From: JBBSNV01 sp964458605
GTDB lineage: Bacteria > Pseudomonadota > Alphaproteobacteria > Reyranellales > JAQSWP01
DNA: 64,000 nucleotides
Assembly (NCBI GenBank): GCA_964458605.1
Contig: CAYWLS010000009.1
Location: 1 to 64,000, forward strand
Direction of reading: 5' to 3'
Below are positions 54,632 through 63,280 of this stretch, piece by piece. Each line of letters opens with the position of its first letter. Positions within the stretch are counted from its first letter, which is position 1. The notes below the pieces were generated by a model. The model worked only from the letters and a program-made list of their open reading frames with translations. It was not told where the DNA came from and ran no database searches. The translations under genes were made by a program, and so were the position numbers.

Positions 54632-55093
54632 ATGGCCAAAAGCAAATCCATCGCCGCCGGATCCACCGCACCCGTGTTGAAGGTCCGCCCCTACAAACCG
54701 GCGGATCGCAAGGCGCTGATTGCGTTGTGGACCGCCTGCGGCCTGACCCGGCCGTGGAACCCGCCCGATCGCGACATCGATCTGTGCGTCAAGTCCAAGC
54801 ATGGCGCCATCCTGGTCGGCGAGCTGGATGGCCGGATCGCCGCGGCGGCCATGGTCGGCCATGACGGCCATCGCGGCTGGGTCTATTACGTGGCCGCCGA
54901 TCCGCAGCATCAGCGTCGCGGCCTGGGCGCGGCGATCATGGCGGCGGCCGAGGCCTGGCTGCAGAAGCGCGATGTGCCCAAGATCATGCTGCTGATCCGG
55001 CCCGAGAACAAAAAGGTCGCGCGCTTCTACAAGAGCCTGGGCTACGAGATCGAACCGCGCGTGCTGATGAGCAAGCGCTTCGCCGATCAATAG
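54632..55093 (+). CDS. GNAT family N-acetyltransferase (YpeA-like)
   Basis: A 153-residue acetyltransferase close to YpeA. The N-terminal VRPYKPADRKALIALWTACGLTRPWNPP is a YpeA hallmark. The acetyl-CoA loop is QHQRRGLGAAIM near 91-102, and ENKKVARFYKSLGYE is GNAT motif B. Substrate is unknown; it could be a protein or small amine. It starts just after the thiolase terminator and ends 3 bases before the convergent amidase gene. Confidence 0.88.
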   Translation: MAKSKSIAAGSTAPVLKVRPYKPADRKALIALWTACGLTRPWNPPDRDIDLCVKSKHGAILVGELDGRIAAAAMVGHDGHRGWVYYVAADPQHQRRGLGAAIMAAAEAWLQKRDVPKIMLLIRPENKKVARFYKSLGYEIEPRVLMSKRFADQ

Positions 55094-55096
55094 CGC

Positions 55097-56530
55097 TCAA
55101 TAGCCGGGGGGCTTGGGGCACGGCCCCAGCGTCTTCTCGATGCGCTCGGCGATGGCCAGCAGCTTCATCTCGTCCCAGCGCTTGCCGATCATCTGCACGC
55201 CGATCGGCAACCCCGCCCCCGACATTCCGGCTGGGATCGCCACCGCCGGCTGGCCGGTGAGATTGGCCAGGAAGCTGTAGGCGGTCGCCGCCTGCCAATA
55301 AGGGAATTCCTTGCCGTCGATCGCCAGGGTGCCGCCGCTGCGGCCGCGCGCGAAAGCGGGGAACGGCGCCACCGGCGCAATCAAGGCGTCGTACTGGCCG
55401 AAGAAGCTTTCCATGGCGCGGATCACCTGGTCGCGATAGTCGAGCAGCTTGGCGAATTCCGGCATCTCCAGCCGCGCCGCCTTGGCGGTGGCACGGCGGC
55501 TGGGATCGGGCGAATCGGCATAGGCGAAGAAGCGCTGCCGGCTTTCCAGCGGCTCGAAGGTGCGGGTCATGTAGCCGATCAATTCCGACCACGCGGTCCA
55601 GGCGCGCTCGAAGTCGATGCCTTGCGGCACCACGTTCTTCAGCTTGAATCCGGCACGCTTCAGGGTCCGGGCCAATTGCTCGACCACGCGCCGCGTGTCG
55701 GCATCGGCCGGCACGAACGGCCATTCGGCAGCCCAGGCGATGGTGGTCTGCTTCGGGTCGACCGTCACCGGCGTCAGCGGCGCGGGCGGCACTTCGATAT
55801 CGATGCCGTCCGGTCCGGCCGTGACCTGCAGCCCGATGCGCAGATCGGCCACCATGTGCGCCAGGAAGCCGAACGTGCCCATGTAGCGCACCGCCTTGGG
55901 CGCATCGGGCATGTTGGGCACATGGCCGGTGCCGGGTACGCGCCACTCGCTGGTCTTCAGGCCATAGACGCCGCAGAAATGGCTGGGGATGCGCACCGAG
56001 CCGCCGATATCGCTGCCGATCTCGAACGGCGTCAGCCGCGCCGCCACCGCCGCCCCGCCGCCGCCGGTCGAGCCGCCCGGCGTGCGCGCCGCATCCCATG
56101 GGTTCTTGCTCTCGCCGAACAGCGGCGACTTGCACTGCACGTCCATGCAAAGCTCGGGCACGTTGGTCTTGCCCAGGATCACCGCGCCCGCCGCTTTCAG
56201 GCGCGCCACCGCACTGGCGTCGCGCGCGGCGACATTGTCGGCAAGCGGCGGATGGCTGGAGGTGGTCTTCCAGCCGGCCACGTCGTAAGCTTCCTTCACC
56301 GTGATCGGCACGCCGTGCAAGGCACCCATGCTCCTGCCCTTGGCCAGCATGCGGTCGGCGGCGCGCGCCGTGGCCAGCGCGCCCTTGGCATCGACCAGCA
56401 CCAGCGCGTTGATCGCCGCATTGCGCGCGGCGATGCGGTCCAGAAACGCCCGCGTCGCCTCGACAGACGAAACCCGGCCGCGCGCGATCGCCCTGGCCAA
56501 CGCGCCGGCCGACATGTCGGTGATGTTCAT
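55097..56530 (-). CDS. Amidase (amidase-signature family)
   Basis: A 477-residue amidase. The Ser-cisSer-Lys triad is K79 (in TVKEAYDVAG), S154 (PGGSTGGGGAAVA) and S178 (GSDIGGSVRIP). The canonical GGSSGG is GGSTGG here, which changes only the non-catalytic neighbour. It hydrolyses a carboxamide, aryl ester or urea-like bond. There is no signal peptide. GGGAGGAAG precedes the ATG. It diverges from the HSDL2-like SDR. The natural substrate is not predictable, and it is probably not part of the GatCAB complex because no gatB or gatC is near. Confidence 0.88.
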   Translation of the reverse strand: MNITDMSAGALARAIARGRVSSVEATRAFLDRIAARNAAINALVLVDAKGALATARAADRMLAKGRSMGALHGVPITVKEAYDVAGWKTTSSHPPLADNVAARDASAVARLKAAGAVILGKTNVPELCMDVQCKSPLFGESKNPWDAARTPGGSTGGGGAAVAARLTPFEIGSDIGGSVRIPSHFCGVYGLKTSEWRVPGTGHVPNMPDAPKAVRYMGTFGFLAHMVADLRIGLQVTAGPDGIDIEVPPAPLTPVTVDPKQTTIAWAAEWPFVPADADTRRVVEQLARTLKRAGFKLKNVVPQGIDFERAWTAWSELIGYMTRTFEPLESRQRFFAYADSPDPSRRATAKAARLEMPEFAKLLDYRDQVIRAMESFFGQYDALIAPVAPFPAFARGRSGGTLAIDGKEFPYWQAATAYSFLANLTGQPAVAIPAGMSGAGLPIGVQMIGKRWDEMKLLAIAERIEKTLGPCPKPPGY

Positions 56531-56659
56531 GGGCTTCCTCCCGCGACACTTTGTTCGTTGCCACAAGCCTAGCGCGCCGCGCCACACTGCGGAACGGCCT
56601 GATTGTGCCGCCGCCCCACGCGGGCTAAAAATCCAACGACAACGACGGTGGGGGAAGCC

Positions 56660-57514
56660 ATGAGCCTGAAGGGCAAGACCATGTTCGTCTCCGGCGCCAG
56701 CCGCGGCATCGGCCTGGCGATCGCGCTGCGCGCGGCCCAGGACGGCGCCAACGTGATCGTCGCCGCCAAGACCGCCCTGCCCGACAAGCGCCTGCCCGGC
56801 ACCATCTATTCCGCCGCCGAGGCGATCGAGCAGGCCGGCGGCCAGGCGCTGCCGGCGATCTGCGACATCCGCGACGAGCAGTCGGTGATCGACGCGGTCG
56901 AAGCCGGCGTCGCCAAATTCGGCGGCATCGACATCCTGGTCAACAACGCCAGCGCCATCGGCCTGACCGGCACCCTGGCGACGCCGATGAAGCGCTACGA
57001 CCTGATGCACCAGATCAATCTGCGCGGCACGTTCATGGTGTCGCAGAAATGCATCCCGCATCTGATGAAGGCGGCCAACCCGCATGTGCTGAACCTGTCG
57101 CCGCCGCTCGACATGGACGTGAAATGGTTCGCACCGCATGTCGCCTACACCATGGCCAAGTTCGGCATGAGCATGTGCGCCTGGGCGATGGCGGCGGAGT
57201 TCAAGGATCAGGGCATCGCCTTCAACACCTTGTGGCCGCGCACCGCCATCGCCACCGCCGCGATCCAGAACCTGCTGGGCGGCGACGAGATGATGAAGCG
57301 CAGCCGCAAGCCGGAGATCATGGCCGATGCCGCCTATGCCATCTTCAACCGGCCGAGCCGGCAATGCAGCGGCAATTTCTTCATCGACGACGAGGTGCTG
57401 GCCGCCGAAGGCGTGACCGATTTCGACCGCTACGCCGTCACGCCGGGCGTCGAGCTGGTGCCCGACTTCTTCATCCCCGGCCAGGGCTATGGCCGGGCCG
57501 GCGGCCTGAGCTGA
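56660..57514 (+). CDS. SDR of the HSDL2 type
   Basis: A 284-residue SDR similar to the dehydrogenase domain of hydroxysteroid dehydrogenase-like protein 2, without its SCP2 domain. GASRGIG (12-18) binds NADP. AAKTALPDKRLPGTIYSAAEAIE is the family-specific insert. NNASAI, LNLSPP with the catalytic serine, and Y163/K167 in YTMAK follow. Such enzymes are linked to fatty acid or sterol metabolism. GGGGGAAG lies before the ATG. An esterase gene follows 11 bases later and is likely cotranscribed. Confidence 0.87.
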   Translation: MSLKGKTMFVSGASRGIGLAIALRAAQDGANVIVAAKTALPDKRLPGTIYSAAEAIEQAGGQALPAICDIRDEQSVIDAVEAGVAKFGGIDILVNNASAIGLTGTLATPMKRYDLMHQINLRGTFMVSQKCIPHLMKAANPHVLNLSPPLDMDVKWFAPHVAYTMAKFGMSMCAWAMAAEFKDQGIAFNTLWPRTAIATAAIQNLLGGDEMMKRSRKPEIMADAAYAIFNRPSRQCSGNFFIDDEVLAAEGVTDFDRYAVTPGVELVPDFFIPGQGYGRAGGLS

Positions 57515-57525
57515 GGAGCGGTGCG

Positions 57526-58257
57526 GTGGCGCATTTCATCCTGATTCACGGCGCCAGCCATGGCGGCTGGTGCTGGGACAAGGTCGTCACGCTGCTCCAG
57601 GCCGACGGCCACAGCGTGGCGGCGCCCGACCTGCCGGGCGCCGGCAGCGACCGCACCCATCTGGCCGATATCGACCTGCCGCTCTACGTCAAGCGCGTGG
57701 TGGCGGCGATCGATGCCGCGCCGTCGCCGCCGGTGCTGGTCGGCCATTCGATGGGCGGCGTCAGCATCACCGAGGCGGGCGAGGCGCGCGCCGACAAGAT
57801 CGCCTGCCTGGTGTTCCTTACCGCGATGATGCCGGCCGACGGGCAATACGCCCGCGAGATCTCGGCCCGCCTGCCCGGCTCGCTGCTGTCGCGCTCGCTG
57901 GAACTGGCCAATGACGGCATCAGCTACGCCTACAAGAAGGCCAACGCGCCGACCCTGTTCTACAACGACTGCTCGCCGGAAGACACCTACGCCGCCATGC
58001 AGCGGCTGCGGCCGATGCCGCGCAACGTCACCATGACGCCGATCCACACCACGCCCGAGCGCTTCGGCCGGCTCAAGCGCGTCTATATCGAATGCACCCT
58101 GGACCAGGCGATCCCGCTGGAACTGCAGCGGGTCATGCAGAAGGCCGTACCGCCGGACCGGACCATCACCATGCAGGCCGGCCACTCGCCCTTCCTGTCC
58201 GCGCCTGAGGAACTGGCGCGACATTTCGAGGAAATCGCGAAATGGACGGGGGTGTGA
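57526..58257 (+). CDS. Alpha/beta hydrolase (plant methylesterase-like esterase)
   Basis: A 243-residue hydrolase with the fold and landmarks of plant methylesterases and hydroxynitrile lyases. LIHGASHGGWCWDKV holds the oxyanion region, GHSMGG the nucleophilic serine, CTLDQAIP the aspartate and AGHSPFLS the histidine. It probably cleaves a small ester. The GTG start is preceded by GAGGAG at 7 bases. It pairs with the HSDL2-like gene in a short operon that ends at the REP-like element. Confidence 0.85.
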   Translation: MAHFILIHGASHGGWCWDKVVTLLQADGHSVAAPDLPGAGSDRTHLADIDLPLYVKRVVAAIDAAPSPPVLVGHSMGGVSITEAGEARADKIACLVFLTAMMPADGQYAREISARLPGSLLSRSLELANDGISYAYKKANAPTLFYNDCSPEDTYAAMQRLRPMPRNVTMTPIHTTPERFGRLKRVYIECTLDQAIPLELQRVMQKAVPPDRTITMQAGHSPFLSAPEELARHFEEIAKWTGV

Positions 58258-58264
58258 TCGTCTT

Positions 58265-58409
58265 CACCTCTCCCCTTGTGGGAGAGGTCGCGAGCGCTTT
58301 AGCGCGAGCGGGTGAGGGGTGATCACAGGCGATCTGTGTAACACCCCTCACCCGCCCGTTCTCACGCTGCGCGTTCGAACGGTCGACCTCTCCCACAAGG
58401 GGAGAGGTG
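58265..58409. repeat. 145-bp nested inverted repeat (REP/MITE-like element)
   Basis: The outer arms, 58265-58290 and 58384-58409, are perfect 26-base inverted copies, and each is itself partly palindromic (CTCTCCC / GGGAGAG). Inside them, CGGGTGAGGGGTG (58309-58321) pairs perfectly with CACCCCTCACCCG (58342-58354). A GAGCGCTTTAGCGCGAG hairpin sits beside the left inner arm. There is no open frame inside. It fills the gap between two convergent genes, where such proteobacterial repeats usually lie, and may end transcription. Confidence 0.9.
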
Positions 58410-58415
58410 AAAAAT

Positions 58416-59213
58416 TCACCGCCCCTTGAACACTGGCTTGCGCTTCTCGACGAAGGCGGTGACACCTTCCAGGTGATCGGCCGAGGCGGCGCAGCGGGCG
58501 ATGGCTTCGGCCTCGCGATGGAGCTGGGAATCGAAATTGCTCTCCAGCGAATTGTGCATCAGCCGCTTGACCTCGCCGTAAGCAAAGGTCGGTCCCACTG
58601 CCAGGCGGCGGGTCAGCTTCTCGGTCTCGGCCTCGAGCTGGGCGCGCGGCACCACGAAATTGACGATGCCCAGTTCCTGCGCTTTCTTGGCGTCGAACCG
58701 CTCCGCCAGATAGGCGATCTCCAGCGCCTTGCGGGTGCCGACCAGCCGCGGCAGCCAGTAGGTGGCGCCGCCATCGGCCGAGAAGCCGATATTCGCGTAG
58801 GCCAACGTGAAGAACGCATCGTCGGCGGCGATCGCCAGATCGGCCGCCATCATCAGGCTGAGGCCGAAACCGGCCGCGGCGCCCTGCACCGACACCACGG
58901 TCGGCTTGTTCATGCGGCGGAACGAATAGATCAGCGCATGCAGCAGGTTGACCTTCCATTCCAGCCCGGCGGCATGCGCCTTCTGGTCGGATTTGAGCCG
59001 CTCGTAGAAACCCTTGACGTCGCCGCCGGCCATGAAGTGGTCGCCCGCGCCGCGCAGCAGCACGCAGCGCACCGCGTCGTCGCGCTCGAAGGCGGCGGTG
59101 GCGTCGGTCAGGCCCTTGGTCATGTCGTCGCTCAAGGCGTTGAGCGATTGCGGGCGGTTGAGCGTGATGATGCCCACCCCGTCCCTGATCTCGGTCAGCA
59201 CGTCCTGGCTCAT
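58416..59213 (-). CDS. Enoyl-CoA isomerase family protein (PaaG-like crotonase)
   Basis: A 265-residue crotonase. Oxyanion stretches FMAGGDVKGFY (60-70) and GAAAGFGLSL (111-120) are present. Both hydratase glutamates are missing (GFGLSL and FTLAYANIG at those sites). D147 in FSADGGATYWLPR matches the catalytic aspartate of PaaG, so double-bond isomerisation is more likely than hydration. It lies downstream of the large acyl-CoA dehydrogenase, separated by a hairpin, and is convergent with the esterase gene across the REP-like element. Confidence 0.86.
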   Translation of the reverse strand: MSQDVLTEIRDGVGIITLNRPQSLNALSDDMTKGLTDATAAFERDDAVRCVLLRGAGDHFMAGGDVKGFYERLKSDQKAHAAGLEWKVNLLHALIYSFRRMNKPTVVSVQGAAAGFGLSLMMAADLAIAADDAFFTLAYANIGFSADGGATYWLPRLVGTRKALEIAYLAERFDAKKAQELGIVNFVVPRAQLEAETEKLTRRLAVGPTFAYGEVKRLMHNSLESNFDSQLHREAEAIARCAASADHLEGVTAFVEKRKPVFKGR

Positions 59214-59224
59214 AATTCCCTCCG

Positions 59225-59255
59225 GAAAAAGAAACGGCGCCTTTTCTGGCGCCGT
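59225..59255 (-). terminator. Intrinsic terminator or attenuator between dehydrogenase and isomerase
   Basis: On the minus strand, ACGGCGCC and GGCGCCGT form a perfect 8-base stem around AGAAAA, followed by TTCTTTTTCC. It lies 13 bases after the dehydrogenase stop and directly before the isomerase start, so it should reduce read-through into the isomerase gene. Confidence 0.75.
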
Positions 59256-59267
59256 CGATTGTTTTCG

Positions 59268-61055
59268 TTAAAAAGCTTCGGCCGGCATGGCCATCATCGG
59301 CTCGACGCCGGCCTGGATCTGCGCCGCCAGCGCATCGGCCTGCGGCAGTACGCGCTTGATGAAGAACCGGCCGGTGATCAGCTTGGCGTTGTAGAACTCG
59401 GCGTCGCTGGCCTTCTCCTTGCCGCCCAGCGCCGCCTTGGCGATGCGCGCCCACATATAGGTCATGGCGGTGAGCGCGAACAGGCGCAGGAAATCGCTGG
59501 CCGCGCCGCCGGCTTCCTCGTGGTTGCGCATGGCGTTCTGCATCAGCCACATCACCGTGGCCTGCAACTGGTTGACCGCCTTGTCCAGCGCCGTCACATA
59601 GTCCGCCAGCGCCGCGTTGGCCTTGTTCTCGGCGACGAAGCCGTGCAGCAGCGCCAGCCATTTCTGCATCGGCCGGCCGCCATTCATCGGCAGCTTGCGG
59701 CCCACCAGGTCGAGCGCCTGGATGCCGTTGGCGCCTTCGTAGAGCTGGGTGATGCGCGCGTCGCGCACCAGTTGCTCGACGCCGTTCTCGCGGATATAGC
59801 CGTGGCCGCCATAGACCTGCACCGCCCAGTTGGCGGATTCGAAGCCCTGGTCGGTGAAATAGGCCTTCACCACCGGGGTCAGCAGCGCCAGCAGGTCTTC
59901 CGCTTCCTCGCGCTTGGCGGCATCGTCGCTGTGGCGCGCGGTGTCGATCATGGTGCCGACCCAATAGGCCAGCGCGCGGGCGCCCTCGCTGAACGACTTC
60001 TGCAGCAGCAGCATGCGCCGCACGTCGGGATGCACGATGATCGGATCGGCCGGCTTGTCCGGCGCCTTGGGACCGGACAGCGAGCGGCCCTGCAGGCGCT
60101 CCTTGGCATAGGAAGCCGCGCTCTGATAGGCGGTCTCGGCCAAGCCCAGCCCCTGCATGCCGACGCCCAGGCGCGCGGCGTTCATCATCACGAACATGGC
60201 GTTGAGGCCCTTGTTGGCCTCGCCGATCAGCCAGCCGGTGGCGCCGTCGAAATTCATCACGCAAGTGGCGGACGCCTTGATGCCCATCTTGTGCTCGATG
60301 GCGCCGCAGGCGAAGCCGTTGCGCGGGCCCGGCGTGCCGTCGGCCTTGGGCAGGAATTTCGGCACGATGAACAGGGAGATGCCTTTGGTGCCGCCCGGCG
60401 CGTCGGGCAGACGGGCCAGCACCAGGTGGATGATGTTCTGGGAAAGATCGTGCTCGCCGGCCGAGATGAAGATCTTGGTGCCGGTGATCTTGTAGGTGCC
60501 GTCGGCCTGCGGCTCGGCGCGGGTGCGCAGCATGCCCAGATCGGTGCCGCAATGCGGCTCGGTCAGGCACATCGTGCCCGACCATTCGCCGCTGCCCAGC
60601 TTGGGCAGATAGCGCTGCTTCAGCTCGTCATTGGCGTGATGATTGATCGCCTCGTAGGCACCGGCCGACAGGCCCGGATACATGCCGAACGCCAAATTGG
60701 CCGAGCAGATCATCTCCTGCACCACGAAGCCGACCGTGGCCGGCAGGCCCTGCCCGCCGTAATCGGGATCGGTCGACAGATTGGTCCAGCCGCCGCCGGT
60801 GAAGGTGTCGTAGGCTTCCTTGAAGCCCTTGGGCGTGCGCACCACGCCGTTCTCGAAGCTGCAGCCTTCCTCGTCGCCGGAGCGGTTGAGCGGAAACAGC
60901 ACTTGCTCGCAGATCTTGGCCGCCTCCTCCAGCACCGCGTCGATCACGTCGGGCGTGATGTCGGCGAAATTGGGCAGCGACGCGATGGCGTCGACATTCA
61001 GCACCTCGTTGAGCACGAAGCGCATGTCGCGCAGCGGAGCCTTGTAGACAGCCAT
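59268..61055 (-). CDS. Large acyl-CoA dehydrogenase (DmdC-like, 595 aa), copy 2
   Basis: A 595-residue enzyme with the same plan as the paralog at 46882: start MAVYKAPLRDMRFVLNEVL, CLTEPHCGTDLGMLRTRAEPQ, ISAGEHDLSQNIIHLVLARL, GTKGISLFIVPKF, QVYGGHGYIRENGVEQLVRD and LYEGANGIQ with the catalytic glutamate, then the extra C-terminal domain. It oxidises an acyl-CoA and passes electrons to ETF. GGGAGGA precedes the ATG. It is 58 bases after the MerR regulator on the same strand, so it is probably under its control. Confidence 0.9.
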   Translation of the reverse strand: MAVYKAPLRDMRFVLNEVLNVDAIASLPNFADITPDVIDAVLEEAAKICEQVLFPLNRSGDEEGCSFENGVVRTPKGFKEAYDTFTGGGWTNLSTDPDYGGQGLPATVGFVVQEMICSANLAFGMYPGLSAGAYEAINHHANDELKQRYLPKLGSGEWSGTMCLTEPHCGTDLGMLRTRAEPQADGTYKITGTKIFISAGEHDLSQNIIHLVLARLPDAPGGTKGISLFIVPKFLPKADGTPGPRNGFACGAIEHKMGIKASATCVMNFDGATGWLIGEANKGLNAMFVMMNAARLGVGMQGLGLAETAYQSAASYAKERLQGRSLSGPKAPDKPADPIIVHPDVRRMLLLQKSFSEGARALAYWVGTMIDTARHSDDAAKREEAEDLLALLTPVVKAYFTDQGFESANWAVQVYGGHGYIRENGVEQLVRDARITQLYEGANGIQALDLVGRKLPMNGGRPMQKWLALLHGFVAENKANAALADYVTALDKAVNQLQATVMWLMQNAMRNHEEAGGAASDFLRLFALTAMTYMWARIAKAALGGKEKASDAEFYNAKLITGRFFIKRVLPQADALAAQIQAGVEPMMAMPAEAF

Positions 61056-61113
61056 GATCCATCCTCCCGGATTGCGCGGGGCCGACGCTCGGCCCCGATC
61101 GGTGTTATGGGAA

Positions 61114-61569
61114 CTATTCCCTGTCGGGATCGGCGCCGCGCTCGCGCAGCATCGCCACGGCGCCGGCTTCCAGTTCGCGCAGCTCGGCGATCTGCGCCTG
61201 CAGATCGGCCGCCTTGCGTTCCATGTCGACGACATGCTCGCGCGCGCGCTTCAGCGCGGCCTTCAGTTGCGACACCCGGCTGCGGTCGGTCTCGTACAGA
61301 TCGAGCAGTTCCTTGATGTCGGCCAGGCTGAAGCCCAGCCGCTTGCCGCGCAGGATCCAGCCCAACCGGAAACGGTCGGCGCGGCTATAGATGCGGTTGA
61401 GCCCCTGCCGCGTCGGCGCGATCAGGCCCTGGTCCTCGTAAAAGCGGATGGTGCGCGCCGTGACGTCGAACTCGCGTGCCAGATCGGCGATGCTGAAGCT
61501 CTGCCGGCGATCGTCGGCATCGTTCGGATCGACGCATTGCGGACGTACCGTGGTGGTCGCGCTGGGCAT
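61114..61569 (-). CDS. MerR-family regulator (LiuR-like)
   Basis: A 151-residue regulator. The MerR winged helix spans about 24-93, with FSIADLAREFDVTARTIRFYEDQGLI and YSRADRFRLGWILRGKRLGFSLADI. A coiled-coil dimer helix (about 97-140) follows. There is no cysteine-rich metal-binding tail; the only cysteine is C12. This matches LiuR-type regulators of branched-chain and fatty acid catabolism. Directly upstream is a 16-base palindrome inside a good promoter, so it probably controls itself and the dehydrogenase. The ATG sits at the predicted transcription start, suggesting a leaderless message. Confidence 0.87.
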   Translation of the reverse strand: MPSATTTVRPQCVDPNDADDRRQSFSIADLAREFDVTARTIRFYEDQGLIAPTRQGLNRIYSRADRFRLGWILRGKRLGFSLADIKELLDLYETDRSRVSQLKAALKRAREHVVDMERKAADLQAQIAELRELEAGAVAMLRERGADPDRE

Positions 61570-61575
61570 GTCGTT

Positions 61576-61604
61576 TTTTTACTTCACGTTTACGTAAACG
61601 TCAA
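61576..61604 (-). promoter_or_regulatory. Promoter of the MerR/LiuR-like gene with palindromic operator in the spacer
   Basis: On the minus strand TTGACG (61599-61604) and TAAAAA (61576-61581) are 17 bases apart. The perfect palindrome ACGTTTACGTAAACGT (61586-61601) overlaps the -35 and fills most of the spacer, the classic MerR-family operator position. The sequence resembles published LiuR-type sites. The divergent GMC oxidoreductase, 84 bases away, could share this operator. Confidence 0.75.
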
Positions 61605-61685
61605 GCATGCTGGGGGCGACGAATTGCCGGCCGCCCTGCGGCCGTGGCACGCTAGACGCAAGAACAGGGCGTTACGGGAGGGGCA

Positions 61686-63278
61686 ATGTACGACTACATC
61701 ATCATCGGCGCTGGTTCGGCCGGCTGCACCCTGGCCAACCGCCTCACCGAAGACGCCGCCGCCAAAGTGCTGCTGCTGGAAGCCGGCAAGCCCGACAACC
61801 ACCTGCTGCTGCGCATGCCGGCGGGCTTCGCCAGCCTGGGCGAGACCTCCCCGTTCAACTGGCGCTACGAGACCGAGCCGCAGAAGCACTGCGACAACCG
61901 GCGCATGTACTGGCCGCGCGGCAAGACCTTGGGCGGATCGAGCTCGATCAACGCCATGCTCTATATCCGCGGCAACGCCTACGACTACGATCTGTGGCGC
62001 CAGCTCGGCAACGAGGGCTGGAGCTATCGCGAGGTGCTGCCCTATTTCATGAAGGCCGAGAACAACGAACGCGGCGCCTCCGAATTTCACGGCAGCGGCG
62101 GCCCGCTCAACGTCGCCGAACAGATTTCGCCGGCGCCGATCAGCAAGGCCTTCGTCGCCGCCGCCATCCAGTCGGGCCAGAAATCCGTGGCCGATTTCAA
62201 CGGCGCCACGCAGGAAGGCTTCGGCCTCTACCAGGTGACGCAGAAGGACGCCAAACGCTGCAGCACCGCGGTCGGCTATCTGCGCCCTGCTCTGACGCGC
62301 CCCAACCTGACCGCTATCACCGAGGCTTATACGCAGAAGATCCTGGTCGAGAACGGCCGCGCCGTCGGCGTGCGCTACGTCAAGGACGGCAAGGTCGAGG
62401 ATGTGCGGGCGGAGCGCGAAGTGCTGTTGTGCGGCGGCGCCGTCAACTCGCCGCATGTGCTGCTGCTGTCGGGCATCGGGCCGGCCGACGAGCTGCGCCA
62501 GGTCGGCATCGACGTGGTGCACGACCTGCCCGGCGTCGGCCGCAACCTGCAGGACCATATCGACGCCGGCATCGTCCAGTTCTGCACCCAGCGCGCTACC
62601 TACGACACCGCCAACAAGCTTGCTTCGCTGGCCAAATACCTGATCTGGAAGACCGGTCCTGGTACCTCGCCGATCGCCGAATCGGGCGGCTTCGTCAACA
62701 CCCGGTCCGGCCTGGCGGCGCCGGACATCCAGTATCACTTCCTGCCGGCGATCGTGCTCGATCACGGCCGCACGCGGCTGGGCAAGAGCGGCTACACGCT
62801 GCATGCCTGCCTGCTGCGGCCGGAGAGCAGCGGCCGCATCTTCCTGCGTTCGGCCGATCCCAAGGACTATCCGGCGATCGACCCCAACTACCTGGCCACG
62901 CGCAACGACATGGATACGCTGATCGCCGGCGTGAAGATCGGTCGCGACATCCTGGCGCAAAAGGCGATGGATCCCTATCGCGGCGCGGAGCTGATGCCAG
63001 GCGACGCGGCGCGCAGCGATGCCGAGATCGAGAAATGGATCCGCGCCAAGTGCGAGACCATCTATCACCCGGTCGGCACCTGCAAGATGGGCAGCGATCC
63101 GCTGGCGGTGGTCGATGCGCAGTTGCGGGTGCGCGGCATCGCGGGCCTGCGCGTGGTCGACGCCTCGGTCATGCCGACCCTGGTGGGCGGCAACACCAAC
63201 GCCCCCACCATCATGATCGCCGAACGCGCCGCCGACATGATCAGGATGGCGGCCGGCACGCTCAAGCGGGCGGCCTAG
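61686..63278 (+). CDS. GMC-family FAD oxidoreductase (choline/alcohol dehydrogenase-like)
   Basis: A 530-residue flavoprotein. YIIIGAGSAGCTLANRL near 4-20 binds the ADP part of FAD. RGKTLGGSSSINAMLYIRG is GMC signature 1, LLCGGAVNSPHVLLLSGIGP signature 2 in two adjoining parts, and YHPVGTCKMG holds the catalytic histidine, followed by VGGNTNAPTIMIAERAADMI. It oxidises an alcohol to an aldehyde; it lacks a signal peptide. GGGAGGGG precedes the ATG. A coniferyl-type aldehyde dehydrogenase lies just beyond on the other strand, so an aromatic or long-chain alcohol is a reasonable guess. Confidence 0.9.
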   Translation: MYDYIIIGAGSAGCTLANRLTEDAAAKVLLLEAGKPDNHLLLRMPAGFASLGETSPFNWRYETEPQKHCDNRRMYWPRGKTLGGSSSINAMLYIRGNAYDYDLWRQLGNEGWSYREVLPYFMKAENNERGASEFHGSGGPLNVAEQISPAPISKAFVAAAIQSGQKSVADFNGATQEGFGLYQVTQKDAKRCSTAVGYLRPALTRPNLTAITEAYTQKILVENGRAVGVRYVKDGKVEDVRAEREVLLCGGAVNSPHVLLLSGIGPADELRQVGIDVVHDLPGVGRNLQDHIDAGIVQFCTQRATYDTANKLASLAKYLIWKTGPGTSPIAESGGFVNTRSGLAAPDIQYHFLPAIVLDHGRTRLGKSGYTLHACLLRPESSGRIFLRSADPKDYPAIDPNYLATRNDMDTLIAGVKIGRDILAQKAMDPYRGAELMPGDAARSDAEIEKWIRAKCETIYHPVGTCKMGSDPLAVVDAQLRVRGIAGLRVVDASVMPTLVGGNTNAPTIMIAERAADMIRMAAGTLKRAA

Positions 63279-63280
63279 CG

